This document shows positions 9,154 through 17,705 of a DNA stretch of 64,000 bases, piece by piece. The stretch is from the NCBI RefSeq assembly GCF_040253585.1, contig NZ_JBELAU010000011.1, forward strand, positions 226,612 through 290,611. The letters are read 5' to 3'. Under the pieces are notes generated by a model. That model saw only the letters and a list, made by a program, of their open reading frames with translations. It did no database searches and had not been told where the DNA came from. This DNA is from Emticicia sp040253585 (GTDB lineage Bacteria > Bacteroidota > Bacteroidia > Cytophagales > Spirosomataceae). Both the position numbers and the translations under genes were made by a program. Numbering within the stretch: the stretch's first letter is position 1; the number at the start of each line of letters is the position of its first letter.

Positions 9154-9377
9154 AGTATTTTATTCCCCTACTCTTGATTGAAAAAATTATTACCAGAATT
9201 TCTCTTTTGGGGGATGAATTAACCAAGAAAAATTCATTTTTGGTATTCTAAACTTTTTTTTGCAAATATACGTTTTCATAATCCAATTCTTTTCAAAATA
9301 TTGAAGAAGAATTGGATTATTCGACTAAATATAAAGTTACCTTCAAAAACTATTTCGTACGACAAACAAAAATTTTT

Positions 9378-10106
9378 ATGGCAGAAAAAGAAATAATATT
9401 AAATGAAGAAGAATTAATTCGTGAGGCATTTGTAGAAAAAGGATGGAATGAAATCCAAAGCCAAGATTCATGGCAGATATTAAAAACCGTTGCTGAATTT
9501 GTTGATGGTTTCGACCGTTTGGCTAAAATCGGCCCATGTGTAACTATTTATGGCTCTGCACGCACCAAACCCGAACACAAATACTATTTACTATCGGAAG
9601 AAATTGCAGCGAAATTAGTCTCAAGAGGCTACGGTGTAATCACTGGCGGTGGTCCAGGTGTAATGGAAGCAGGAAATAAAGGAGCTGCCGAGAATGGTGG
9701 AAAATCAGTAGGTTTAAATATCAAATTACCTTTTGAACAAGTACCAAATCGATTTGTTGACCCCGATAAAAGTATCAATTTCGACTACTTTTTTGCAAGA
9801 AAAGTATGTTTTATGAAATATTCACAAGGTTTTATTGTGATGCCTGGTGGTTTCGGTACGTTGGATGAATTATTTGAAGCCTTGACATTGATTCAGACTA
9901 AAAAAATTGCTCGTTTCCCAATCGTAATGGTAGGTAGCGAATACTGGAAAGGATTACTCGATTGGTTAAACCAAACCATGTGTGAAAGAGAGAAAAACAT
10001 CAATCCAGAAGATATGAATTTGATTAAGCTGGTTGATACAGCCGAAGATGCAGTAAAAGTAATTGACGAATTCTACGGTAAATATTTATTGAAACCAAAC
10101 TTCTAA
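9378..10106 (+). CDS. LOG-family Rossmann protein (TIGR00730-type nucleotide phosphoribohydrolase)
   Basis: About 242 residues from the ATG at 9378. An in-frame TTG at 9312 would add 22 residues without family character, so I reject it. The family motifs are complete: TIYGSARTKPEH near the N-terminus, GYGVITGGGPGVMEAGNKGA, and PGGFGTLDELFEAL, the PGGxGTxxE active-site signature of LOG-type enzymes that split nucleoside monophosphates into base and ribose 5-phosphate. Members are cytoplasmic; cytokinin-riboside activity is known for some, but the bacterial role is mostly undefined. It is followed by a hairpin-forming array and a convergent gene. Confidence 0.85.
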   Translation: MAEKEIILNEEELIREAFVEKGWNEIQSQDSWQILKTVAEFVDGFDRLAKIGPCVTIYGSARTKPEHKYYLLSEEIAAKLVSRGYGVITGGGPGVMEAGNKGAAENGGKSVGLNIKLPFEQVPNRFVDPDKSINFDYFFARKVCFMKYSQGFIVMPGGFGTLDELFEALTLIQTKKIARFPIVMVGSEYWKGLLDWLNQTMCEREKNINPEDMNLIKLVDTAEDAVKVIDEFYGKYLLKPNF

Positions 10107-10114
10107 GAATGAAA

Positions 10115-10180
10115 AGTGTAGAGTTGAGAGTGAAAAGTGAAAATGCAAATAATTCACTCTACACTTTTCACTCTACACTA
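10115..10180. repeat. Heptad-word array between convergent genes
   Basis: Units AGTGTAG, AGTTGAG, AGTGAAA, AGTGAAA (10115-10142) face TTCACTC, TACACTT, TTCACTC, TACACTA (10153-10180). A 14-nt perfect inverted pair (10111-10124 with 10156-10169) can form a hairpin. It lies between the stop codons of the LOG gene and the bacilliredoxin gene, so a bidirectional terminator role is possible. Confidence 0.65.
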
Positions 10181-10183
10181 AAA

Positions 10184-10609
10184 TCAAGCTTCCTCGCCAA
10201 CGATTTCTTCTAATGCCGCCGATAAGTGCATTGCAATCATCTCAGCTGAACGTCCTTCAATGTGGTGTCTCTCAATAAAGTGAGCTACTTCTCCATCCTT
10301 AAAAATCGCAATTGCTGGCGATGATGGAGGGAAAGGAATATAAGTACGCATTTGTTGAACTGCATCGGTATCAACACCAGCAAATACTGTTACAAGTGAA
10401 TCTGGTTTTGCTTCCGAACGTTGCAAAGCAAGCTTCACACCTGGGCGGCAAGTACCAGCAGCACAACCACATACTGAGTTGATAACAACCAACGAAGTAC
10501 CTTTTTGATTGGCAATAAAATTATCTACGTCTGACGCAGAAAGTAATTCTTGAAAGCCTGCATTTACTAAATCGGCTTTCATTGGTGCAACTAAATGAGG
10601 AGGATACAT
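10184..10609 (-). CDS. BrxA/BrxB-family bacilliredoxin
   Basis: A 141-residue thioredoxin-fold protein of the YphP/YqiW family. The family active site Cys47-Gly-Cys49 is present in SVCGCAAGTCRPG, along with the conserved VFAGVDTDAVQQMR and FPPSSPAIAIFKDGEV segments. Family members remove bacillithiol from S-bacillithiolated proteins, so the gene implies a bacillithiol-type redox system. A DinB/YfiT-like protein of the bacillithiol-transferase kind lies at 41350, consistent with this. It is the last gene of a same-strand run with sufS, sufE and a DUF59 protein, suggesting repair of Fe-S or thiol damage. Confidence 0.88.
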   Translation of the reverse strand: MYPPHLVAPMKADLVNAGFQELLSASDVDNFIANQKGTSLVVINSVCGCAAGTCRPGVKLALQRSEAKPDSLVTVFAGVDTDAVQQMRTYIPFPPSSPAIAIFKDGEVAHFIERHHIEGRSAEMIAMHLSAALEEIVGEEA

Positions 10610-10737
10610 AAGCTAAACTGCTCCCCGCCCCTAAAGGAGAGCCTTTATTTGATAGTTATAAAATGTCATAGGGGACTATTGACATTTTTTTAATAATTAT
10701 GATCTTTCAACGCCCTTCATAGCTTAGAACACACAAG

Positions 10738-11049
10738 TTACATAAATCCAAGTTCAAGTTTTGCTACTTCCGACATCATATCGGTTGCGTAAGGCGGATC
10801 GAAAGTCAATTCAACACTTACATCGCTTACTTCTGCTATCTCTCGAATTTTTTGTTCTATCTCCACTGGAATCGACTCTGCCGATGGGCATGATGGCGAA
10901 GTCAAAGTCATTAAAACATAAACATTATTTACTGGAAAAATCTTTATGTCATATATCAAACCCAGCTCATAGACATCGACTGGAATCTCGGGGTCATAAA
11001 CCTGTTTGATGGCTTCAATTACTTTATCTTTTAATTCTTGCTCTGTCAT
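10738..11049 (-). CDS. SUF-associated DUF59/MIP18-family protein (SufT-like)
   Basis: A 103-residue single-domain protein with the DUF59 motif DPEIPVDVYELGLIY at about 19-33 and the conserved Cys54 in TLTSPSCPSAESIP. Members help Fe-S cluster maturation or transfer; in Bacteroidota and Firmicutes they commonly sit inside suf operons. Here it lies 20 nt downstream of sufE, which supports that role. The sequence ends in the hydrophobic KLELGFM. Distinguishing SufT from PaaD-like relatives rests on context. Confidence 0.85.
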   Translation of the reverse strand: MTEQELKDKVIEAIKQVYDPEIPVDVYELGLIYDIKIFPVNNVYVLMTLTSPSCPSAESIPVEIEQKIREIAEVSDVSVELTFDPPYATDMMSEVAKLELGFM

Positions 11050-11069
11050 TGTATTTATTTTATATAGAA

Positions 11070-11489
11070 TTAATCATTAGCCTGATAGGCAATACCATAG
11101 GCCTTCATTTGTTTCACCATTGAAGCTAATCCATTTGAACGAGTTTGAGCTAAATGACTTGCTAAACCTACTTTATCAATAAAATATAAGTCAGCATTTG
11201 CGATTTCTTCGGGCGTATGATTAGTCATAACTTTTACAAGCATACTCACCAAACCTTTTACGATAATTGCCTCACTATCAGCCTCAAAATGAATTTTACC
11301 ATCTTGTTTGTAGGCATGAAGCCAAACGATTGATTGACAACCTTTAATAATATTGTCTTCGGTTTTAAACTCGTCTGATAGTTTAGGTAGCTTTTTCCCT
11401 AAATCAATAATGTACTCGTATTTTCCTTCCCAATCATCAAAGAGTTCAAACTCTTCTATGATTTCATCTTGTATTTCGTTTATTGTCAT
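11070..11489 (-). CDS. sufE: Cysteine desulfuration protein SufE
   Basis: A 139-residue SufE. It accepts persulfide sulfur from SufS and stimulates its activity; the acceptor is Cys51 in KGCQSIVWLHAY. The start TINEIQDEIIEEFELFDDWEGKYEYIIDLGKKLP and the end GLASMVKQMKAYG are typical, as is the length. The genes read sufS, antitoxin, broken toxin, sufE, DUF59, bacilliredoxin in transcription order, so a toxin-antitoxin pair separates SufE from its partner SufS. Confidence 0.93.
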   Translation of the reverse strand: MTINEIQDEIIEEFELFDDWEGKYEYIIDLGKKLPKLSDEFKTEDNIIKGCQSIVWLHAYKQDGKIHFEADSEAIIVKGLVSMLVKVMTNHTPEEIANADLYFIDKVGLASHLAQTRSNGLASMVKQMKAYGIAYQAND

Positions 11490-11504
11490 ATTTTTATATA
11501 AACT

Positions 11505-11792
11505 TCAAAAACTCAAAGACTTTGCACTATGCCGTATCCCTACAATAACAACAATAGACTTACTTACAACATATAAAACTCTATATTTACCAACAAATAT
11601 TTCTCTAAAATTTCTCAAACTTCCAATTTCAGGTACTATCCGACTCATATTTGGAAAAGTTTCTAAAAGCTGAACTTTCTAAAAAAATTCATTTTCCCAA
11701 AAATCAGCGTAAGATGGGCTTTCATCATAAAGAGTCGAATAAATATCTAAAAAGTCTTCTTGTGCTTCTGCACTTATCTCGACCGTCGCCAT
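11505..11792 (-). pseudogene. ParE/RelE-type toxin broken by an in-frame stop
   Basis: Reading from ATG 11792 gives 37 codons (ATVEISAEAQEDFLDIY and onward to DFWENEFF), then TAG at 11681-11679, then 57 more codons in the same frame: KVQLLETFPNMSRIVPEIG, then REIFVGKYRVLYVVS, SIVVIVGIRHS, ending at TGA (11507-11505). Together they make a full 95-codon ParE-fold toxin. The affected codon most likely was GAG (family pattern F-E-K-hQLLE), so a single G-to-T change explains it. The toxin start overlaps the antitoxin's end by 19 nt, a usual arrangement. Unless the stop is read through, the toxin is dead. Confidence 0.75.
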
Positions 11793-11962
11793 GATTCAAA
11801 CTCCTTTTTAAATTGGTCAATTGGCATAGTCTTTCTTTCATTAATCTGTTGAATACCTTTATTGTATTTGTCAATGATTAAAAGCCTTTCAATAACATCT
11901 TCCCTTTCAAACTCTTCAGGAAGGTCATCAATAGATTCCAACAATTGAGCTTTGGTAATCAT
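11774..11962 (-). CDS. Small antitoxin of a type II module
   Basis: A 62-residue acidic, helical protein (ITKAQLLESIDDLPEEFERE; FKKEFESWRRSR). Its size, charge and place directly before a ParE-like toxin frame mark it as the antitoxin. The N-terminal half resembles the small 'addiction module' antitoxins with an LPEE core. It starts 12 nt after the sufS stop, so it is likely transcribed with the suf genes. The frame is intact although its toxin is broken. Confidence 0.65.
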   Translation of the reverse strand: MITKAQLLESIDDLPEEFEREDVIERLLIIDKYNKGIQQINERKTMPIDQFKKEFESWRRSR

Positions 11963-11974
11963 AGTTTTTTATAT

Positions 11975-13198
11975 TTAAAGTACCATTTTCTTCACTTTAT
12001 GTATTCCAGCAACCAGTTTATCAATTTCGGCGGTTGTGTTATAAACAGCAAAAGAGGCTCTTGAAGTTCCGGGAAGTCCTAAACGATTCATTAATGGTTG
12101 TGTACAATGGTGTCCAGTACGAATCGCTACACCTTGTTGGTCAAGAATTACGCCTACATCTTGCGGGTGTACGCCATCTAAAACAAATGAAACTACCGAA
12201 ACTTTCTCTTTTGCTTGACCAACAATTCGTAATCCGCCGATTTCGGATAATTGTTCGGTGGCATATTTTAGCAGTTCGTCTTCGTAAGCCGCAATGTTTT
12301 CTTTGCCTAAATCATTGATATAATCTATCGCAAATTTCACAGCCACAACATCAGCAATATTTGGTGTTCCTGCTTCAAATTTATAGGGTAATTCATTGTA
12401 AGTCGTTTTCTTGAAAGTCACTTCCTTAATCATTTCCCCACCTCCACGATAAGGCGGCATAGCATTCAAAATAGCTGATTTCCCATAAAGTACACCCATT
12501 CCAGTTGGTCCGAAAAGTTTATGAGCTGAAAAAGCGTAAAAATCCGCATCTAATGCTTGTACATCAAGAGTAATATGCGAAGATGCCTGAGCACCATCAA
12601 TCAAAACCTTCGCTCCTACTTCGTGGGCTTTTTCAATAATGAATTTCACATCATTGATAGTTCCCAAAGCATTGGAAACGTGAACGACCGAAACAAATTT
12701 TGTCTTTTCTGAAAGCATTTTTTCGTATTCTTCCAAAATTAAATCGCCGTTATCGTCAATTGGTATTATTCTTAAAATGCAGCCTTTTTCTTCACAAAGC
12801 ATTTGCCACGGCACAATATTCGAGTGATGCTCTAAGGTTGAAATAATGATTTCATCACCTTCATTCAAAAATTTACGTCCGTAAGTTTGAGCAACTAAAT
12901 TGATTCCATCGGTTGTGCCGTAAGTAAAAATAATTTCTTCTTTATGTGCTGCATTCAAAAACTTTTGGATGGTTGTACGAGAATCTTCAAAAGCTGAAGT
13001 GGCTTTTTCAGCCAAAAAATGAATTCCTCTGTGAATATTTGCATTATAATGGCCATAATAATTGGCTAAAGCATCTAAAACAACCAAAGGTTTTTGAGTT
13101 GTAGCAGCATTATCGAAATACACTAAATCACGGCCATTTACTTTTTCGTCAAGGATCGGGAAGTCTTGACGTATTTTATTAATATCTAATACTGACAT
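11975..13198 (-). CDS. sufS: Cysteine desulfurase SufS
   Basis: A 407-residue PLP-dependent class V aminotransferase-fold enzyme that releases sulfur from cysteine for Fe-S cluster assembly. The PLP lysine is Lys227 in FSAHKLFGPTGMGVLYG. The persulfide cysteine is Cys365 in RTGHHCTQPLM, in the short SufS-type loop. GTTDGINLVAQ and TLEHHSNIVPW near residues 94 and 121 are further group II signatures. The partner SufE lies downstream after a toxin-antitoxin pair. sufBCD are not seen upstream; the next upstream gene is a methyltransferase. Confidence 0.95.
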   Translation of the reverse strand: MSVLDINKIRQDFPILDEKVNGRDLVYFDNAATTQKPLVVLDALANYYGHYNANIHRGIHFLAEKATSAFEDSRTTIQKFLNAAHKEEIIFTYGTTDGINLVAQTYGRKFLNEGDEIIISTLEHHSNIVPWQMLCEEKGCILRIIPIDDNGDLILEEYEKMLSEKTKFVSVVHVSNALGTINDVKFIIEKAHEVGAKVLIDGAQASSHITLDVQALDADFYAFSAHKLFGPTGMGVLYGKSAILNAMPPYRGGGEMIKEVTFKKTTYNELPYKFEAGTPNIADVVAVKFAIDYINDLGKENIAAYEDELLKYATEQLSEIGGLRIVGQAKEKVSVVSFVLDGVHPQDVGVILDQQGVAIRTGHHCTQPLMNRLGLPGTSRASFAVYNTTAEIDKLVAGIHKVKKMVL

Positions 13199-13349
13199 AT
13201 TTTCTTTATTTTCAAAAACGAATTTTTCATCGTTTCATTTACACTTTTGTTTCTCATATCAGCGATTTTGGAGAGCGAGTATCGCCCAGTCGCCTCACTT
13301 TAAACAACAAGCAAGTAGAGTTTTTAGTTTGGAATAATTCTAAATTAAA

Positions 13350-14120
13350 TCAAAATTTTAAAATGAAATGCTGCTTGGGCTGCTTCTTTCTAAAAAATAC
13401 AATTCCAACCCAAAATAAATCAATACTAACACTTACTGATTCGTGATTTTGAATTGTCAGCCAAGCTTGTTTCATTTCCTCTGACCAATAGATATCATCA
13501 AAAATGAAACAACTTTCGTCATGAGCTTTCTCAAGGCATAGCTCAAAGTAACGAATTGTGGGTTCATAACGATGATTGGCATCAAAGAAAACAAAATCTA
13601 ACTCTTCTGTTTTCTGTAATTTTTCGGGTAATGTTTCATCAATGTTTCCGACTACAATTTCAAAATTCTTTAAAGCCAGTTTGTTGAAGTTTTCTTGGGC
13701 AATTTTTGCAGTTTCTGCACAACCTTCAAAACTTTTCAGTGTAATTTCATTATTAGCTTTACCTAAATAGGCAGTTGTAAGCCCCAATGAAGTACCTAAA
13801 TCTAAAATGCTTTTGTATTGATAAAACTTAATAATTCTGAAAAACAACTGAGCTAAACTTGGCTTTTTGAGTGACTTTTTGGCAATATCTTCAACCGTTC
13901 GTTGAATACTTTTATTTGTTTTTGCCCCAGCACCAAAATCTGTAATATTTACGATACGCTTATCACTTAGAAGCTGTTTTCTTAAAGTTTCAATTACATC
14001 ATATTCGGTATAATATGATTTGTTCTTTAAAACTTTGGTATAAAACTCAAAAACAAACGGAGAATGTAACGAATGTTCGTCTTTGGCTTTTAGAAGGTAT
14101 TTTATATAGTCAAGAATCAT
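13350..14120 (-). CDS. Class I SAM-dependent methyltransferase
   Basis: About 256 residues from the ATG at 14120. The open frame extends to 14174, but the extra 18 codons run through the clpC terminator hairpin, so the later ATG (MILDYIKYLLKAKDEHSLHS) is better. A glycine-rich SAM site is visible in SILDLGTSLGLTTAYLGKA, with an acidic strand end in LDFVFFDANHRYEPTIRYF and IFDDIYWSEEMKQAW. This order resembles small-molecule O-methyltransferase-like proteins. The substrate is not evident. It follows clpC on the same strand but behind a terminator. Confidence 0.8.
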   Translation of the reverse strand: MILDYIKYLLKAKDEHSLHSPFVFEFYTKVLKNKSYYTEYDVIETLRKQLLSDKRIVNITDFGAGAKTNKSIQRTVEDIAKKSLKKPSLAQLFFRIIKFYQYKSILDLGTSLGLTTAYLGKANNEITLKSFEGCAETAKIAQENFNKLALKNFEIVVGNIDETLPEKLQKTEELDFVFFDANHRYEPTIRYFELCLEKAHDESCFIFDDIYWSEEMKQAWLTIQNHESVSVSIDLFWVGIVFFRKKQPKQHFILKF

Positions 14121-14134
14121 ACTGCAAAAATAGC

Positions 14135-14165
14135 AAAAAAGCACGACAGAATGCCGTGCTTTTTT
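14135..14165 (-). terminator. Intrinsic terminator after clpC
   Basis: On the minus strand, an 11-nt arm AAAAAAGCACG pairs with CGTGCTTTTTT across a 9-nt loop, giving a stem followed by a U tract. It lies 25 nt past the clpC stop and ends before the methyltransferase start. Confidence 0.75.
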
Positions 14166-14189
14166 GTTGTTCACAAGATAAATCTTGAA

Positions 14190-16730
14190 TTACTGATTAT
14201 TTTCGATTGATTCTTCCTTTTTGGTTCTACCGAATGAAAGTGTTTCACCTTCACCGCTGTAATCTACAACAATCGTATCACCTTCTTGAACGTCACCTTT
14301 CAAAATTTCTTCAGCCAATGGATCTTCCACATACTTCTGAATCGCACGGTTCAATGGCCTTGCTCCGTATTGTTGATCATAGCCTTTCTCTGACAAGAAA
14401 TCTTTTGCTTTTTCTGTCAAAGCAATCTTATAACCAATGTTTGTAATACGAGCAATCAAACGGCCGAGAGCGATGTCAATAATTTTATGAATATCTTCTC
14501 GACTCAATGAGTTGAACACAATTACATCATCCAGACGATTCAAGAACTCTGGCGAGAAAGTTTTTTTCAAAGCATTTTGAATTGTACTTTTCACCATTTC
14601 ATCTTGATTATCAGTACGAGCTTTGGTAGCAAAACCAATTCCTGTACCGAAATCTTTCAAATCACGAACTCCAATGTTTGAAGTCATAATGATGATTGTG
14701 TTACGGAAATCAACTCTACGGCCAAGACTATCAGTCAAAATGCCATCGTCAAGTACTTGTAATAAGATATTATACACATCTGGGTGTGCTTTTTCGATCT
14801 CATCAAGCAACACTACTGAGTATGGTTTTCTACGAATTTTCTCCGTCAACTGACCGCCTTCTTCGTAACCAACGTAACCTGGAGGTGCTCCAACTAAACG
14901 AGAGATACTGAACTTCTCCATATACTCACTCATATCAATTCTCACTAAAGCATCTTCTTTATCAAAAAGATACGTTGCAAGCGTCTTCGCAAGTTCGGTT
15001 TTACCTACACCTGTTGGCCCTAAGAAAATAAACGAACCAATTGGTTTTTTAGGGTCTTTCAAGCCAACACGTGTACGCTGAATTGATTTTACGAGTTTCT
15101 CAACGGCTGGGTCTTGCCCAACGATTCTTCCACGAAGTGCATCACCCATGTTCAAGATTTTCTCCCCATCATTCATGTTTACACGCTTCACAGGAATACC
15201 TGTCATCATCGCTACAACATCACCTACATTATCTTCTGTTACAGTATATCGCTTCGTTTTAGCTTCTTCTTCCCAAGCCAATTTAGCTTTGTCGAGTTGT
15301 TCTAAAAGTTTTTTCTCACGGTCACGTAGTTGAGCAGCCTCTTCATAGCGTTGGCTCTTTACAACCTGATTTTTCTCTTTTTTAATTAATTCAACTTGTT
15401 CTTCCAAGAATAAAATATCTTGTGGAACAGAAATATTATTGATGTGTACTCTCGCACCAACTTCGTCAAGTACGTCTATGGCTTTGTCTGGTAAATAGCG
15501 GTCGGTAATGTACCTTTCCGATAATTTTACGGCAGCTTCCAAAGCACCTTGTGTGTAACTTACATGGTGGTGATCTTCGTACTTATCTTTAATATTATTC
15601 AAGATTTCGATGGTTTCGTCGATTGAAGTTGCTTCAACCATTACCATTTGGAAACGACGAGCCAAAGCCCCATCTTTCTCAATGTATTGACGATACTCAT
15701 CAAGGGTCGTTGCACCAATACATTGAATGTCGCCACGAGCCAAAGCTGGCTTAAACATATTCGATGCATCGAGTGAGCCACTTGCACCACCGGCACCTAC
15801 GATTGTATGAATCTCATCAATGAATAAAATCACGTCGGGCGATTTCTCTAATTCATTCATTACAGCTTTCATTCTTTCTTCAAATTGACCACGGTATTTA
15901 GTACCAGCCACGAGTGAAGCTAAATCAAGCGTTACGACACGTTTTCCGAATAAAATTCTCGAAACTTTCTTCTGCACAATTCTGAGTGCTAAACCTTCGG
16001 CTATGGCTGTTTTACCAACACCTGGTTCACCAATTAAAATTGGGTTGTTTTTCTTACGTCTCGAAAGAATCTGGGCTACACGCTCAATTTCTTTTTCACG
16101 TCCTACAATCGGGTCAAGTTTTCCAGCTTCGGCAAATTTGGTTAGATCACGACCGAAATTATCTAAAACAGGAGTCTTAGATTTTTCAGGATTTTTTTGT
16201 TCTCCTTTTTGCTGATACCCACCAGTGCCACCGCCGAAAATTCTTTCATCGTCATCGTCAGTTTCTGGACGCTCCATCACAGGTTTCTGACCAGTTAGTT
16301 GATACTCAAGCATTTCTTTTGTTTGTTCGTAGTTAAGGTGGAACTTTTGTAAAATCTGTCCACCGAGGTTATCGCCGTCACGCAAAATGGCTAACAGCAA
16401 ATGCTCAGTACCTATTAATTGTGATTTGAAGATTTTTGCCTCAAGATGGGTAATTTTCAAAACTTTTTCAGACTGGCGAGTAAGCGGAATATTCGCCAAG
16501 TTTTTGATATTGTTGGTTGCAGTGCCTTTAGTTGCCTGCTCAATAGTGATGCGTAGTTCGTCAAGTTGTACGCCTGAATCTCTCAATAGATTTAGAGCAA
16601 TCCCCTCACCATCTCTAATCATTCCCAAAATCAAGTGTTCGGTTCCGATATAATCATGCCCCAGACGTAGTGCTTCTTCACGAGCTAAGGTTATGATTTC
16701 TTTGACTTTCTGTGAAAATTTAGGCTCCAT
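14190..16730 (-). CDS. clpC: ClpC-type AAA+ unfoldase (Clp protease ATP-binding subunit)
   Basis: About 846 residues from the ATG at 16730 (EPKFSQKVKEIITLAREEAL). Two Clp-N repeats lead (GTEHLILGMIRDGEG, GTEHLLLAILRDGDN), then AAA domain 1 with Walker A GEPGVGKTA and arginine-rich ALARRFQ, a UVR-like middle segment (YEEAAQLRDREKKLLEQLDKA), and AAA domain 2 with GPTGVGKTELAK and LLDEIEKAHPDV. This order is ClpC rather than ClpB. It unfolds substrates for ClpP in the cytoplasm. An upstream in-frame ATG at 16817 would add 29 residues (ending FFILHSLQ) that are simply the heptad array translated, so I reject it. Confidence 0.93.
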   Translation of the reverse strand: MEPKFSQKVKEIITLAREEALRLGHDYIGTEHLILGMIRDGEGIALNLLRDSGVQLDELRITIEQATKGTATNNIKNLANIPLTRQSEKVLKITHLEAKIFKSQLIGTEHLLLAILRDGDNLGGQILQKFHLNYEQTKEMLEYQLTGQKPVMERPETDDDDERIFGGGTGGYQQKGEQKNPEKSKTPVLDNFGRDLTKFAEAGKLDPIVGREKEIERVAQILSRRKKNNPILIGEPGVGKTAIAEGLALRIVQKKVSRILFGKRVVTLDLASLVAGTKYRGQFEERMKAVMNELEKSPDVILFIDEIHTIVGAGGASGSLDASNMFKPALARGDIQCIGATTLDEYRQYIEKDGALARRFQMVMVEATSIDETIEILNNIKDKYEDHHHVSYTQGALEAAVKLSERYITDRYLPDKAIDVLDEVGARVHINNISVPQDILFLEEQVELIKKEKNQVVKSQRYEEAAQLRDREKKLLEQLDKAKLAWEEEAKTKRYTVTEDNVGDVVAMMTGIPVKRVNMNDGEKILNMGDALRGRIVGQDPAVEKLVKSIQRTRVGLKDPKKPIGSFIFLGPTGVGKTELAKTLATYLFDKEDALVRIDMSEYMEKFSISRLVGAPPGYVGYEEGGQLTEKIRRKPYSVVLLDEIEKAHPDVYNILLQVLDDGILTDSLGRRVDFRNTIIIMTSNIGVRDLKDFGTGIGFATKARTDNQDEMVKSTIQNALKKTFSPEFLNRLDDVIVFNSLSREDIHKIIDIALGRLIARITNIGYKIALTEKAKDFLSEKGYDQQYGARPLNRAIQKYVEDPLAEEILKGDVQEGDTIVVDYSGEGETLSFGRTKKEESIENNQ

Positions 16731-16737
16731 TTGTAAT

Positions 16738-16901
16738 GAATGTAGAATGAAGAATGTAGAATGTAAAATTAATTTACAAACAACAATCAGAATATTTTTA
16801 CAATTAAAACGAATCAAACGAGAATCATATAATGTAGACTTTGGTAAGTAGAATGTTTCAATTCTTAAAAAAACATTCTACATTCTTAATTCTACATTCT
16901 T
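16738..16901. repeat. Heptad-word array with opposed blocks upstream of clpC
   Basis: Block one: GAATGTA, GAATGAA, GAATGTA, GAATGTA (16738-16765). Block two: CATTCTA, CATTCTT, AATTCTA, CATTCTT (16874-16901). Arms 16740-16764 and 16873-16897 are complementary over 25 nt with one mismatch, separated by 108 nt. The clpC promoter and leader must lie within or across this structure. Confidence 0.7.
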
Positions 16902-16949
16902 AATTAACATTTACGTTTTGCAATATAACGGATTATTAATAAAGTGTGT

Positions 16950-17591
16950 TCAAATAGGCTTAGATTTTTTTAAAATTTCTGAGGCTTGATTTCCACGACA
17001 AAATAATAAATCAATTACAGAAAGATTAGGAACAAATTCATTGCCAAAATTTTGTTGATATGGACTTGGCTGATAAAATTGACTATGAATTGTTTCGTTT
17101 TTGGGATTTATTAGATTTCGAGCATCAAAAACAGTCGAATTGACTTCTTTTTCATAACTTTGGGTCTGACGAATTGTCTTATTTACTCGAAGTAATTTCA
17201 GACACATTGTCAGCATTTCAAAGTTCAAATCCCATAAAAAAGAGTATTTTTTGTGATAAATATCTTTGAAATAATCAGAATAAAACTCATAAAATGGAGC
17301 TTTTCCGTAAGCAGCACTCATGGTTCGCCAATGATTCACATCCCACCTTTGGCTGTAATCAATCCTAATGTCTTTAATCAATATCTTTTTATTGCCATCA
17401 ATTACTGGCACAACCAACATCTCAGTTTTGTTTGAACCTAAAATATAACAACGATTTCGGTAAGATTGCTTTACATAGTTTTCATTTGCTTCTATAATTA
17501 TTTCTGAGAATGATTGAAGGCAAGAAAAAAATTCAATGCTTGGCAAATACTGCAATTCAATCAAAACTGACTGTTTATCAAGTGTTTTCAT
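16950..17591 (-). CDS. WbqC-family protein
   Basis: A 213-residue protein resembling the WbqC-like family: an early LIELQYLPSIEFFSCLQ segment, YRNRCYILGSNKTEMLVVPV, and the aromatic stretch RTMSAAYGKAPFYEFYSDYF followed by LWDLNFEMLTMCLKLL. Family members occur near polysaccharide genes and in Bacteroidota core gene neighbourhoods, but their biochemical role is not established. Length is normal. It lies upstream of clpC on the same strand and is transcribed away from the ompA-like gene at 17706. Confidence 0.75.
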   Translation of the reverse strand: MKTLDKQSVLIELQYLPSIEFFSCLQSFSEIIIEANENYVKQSYRNRCYILGSNKTEMLVVPVIDGNKKILIKDIRIDYSQRWDVNHWRTMSAAYGKAPFYEFYSDYFKDIYHKKYSFLWDLNFEMLTMCLKLLRVNKTIRQTQSYEKEVNSTVFDARNLINPKNETIHSQFYQPSPYQQNFGNEFVPNLSVIDLLFCRGNQASEILKKSKPI

Positions 17592-17705
17592 TTAGCAAAA
17601 AAACATATTTTCAAAAAAATATACAATTCATTTCGGTAAAACCGTTAAAATGTATGGATTTTTTCTGAAATTTGTTGATCAAACGCATACACTTTCCCAA
17701 AAAGC

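Noticed and set aside
11353..11673. Plus-strand frame of 106 codons over the sufE/toxin region
   Set aside because: It is antisense to sufE and to the broken toxin, whose minus-strand frame has clear ParE-type residues.
14121..14174. Extended start of the methyltransferase
   Set aside because: It runs through the clpC terminator hairpin.
16731..16817. Extended clpC start adding 29 residues
   Set aside because: The added residues translate the heptad array; ClpC homologues begin at the EPKFSQKV segment.
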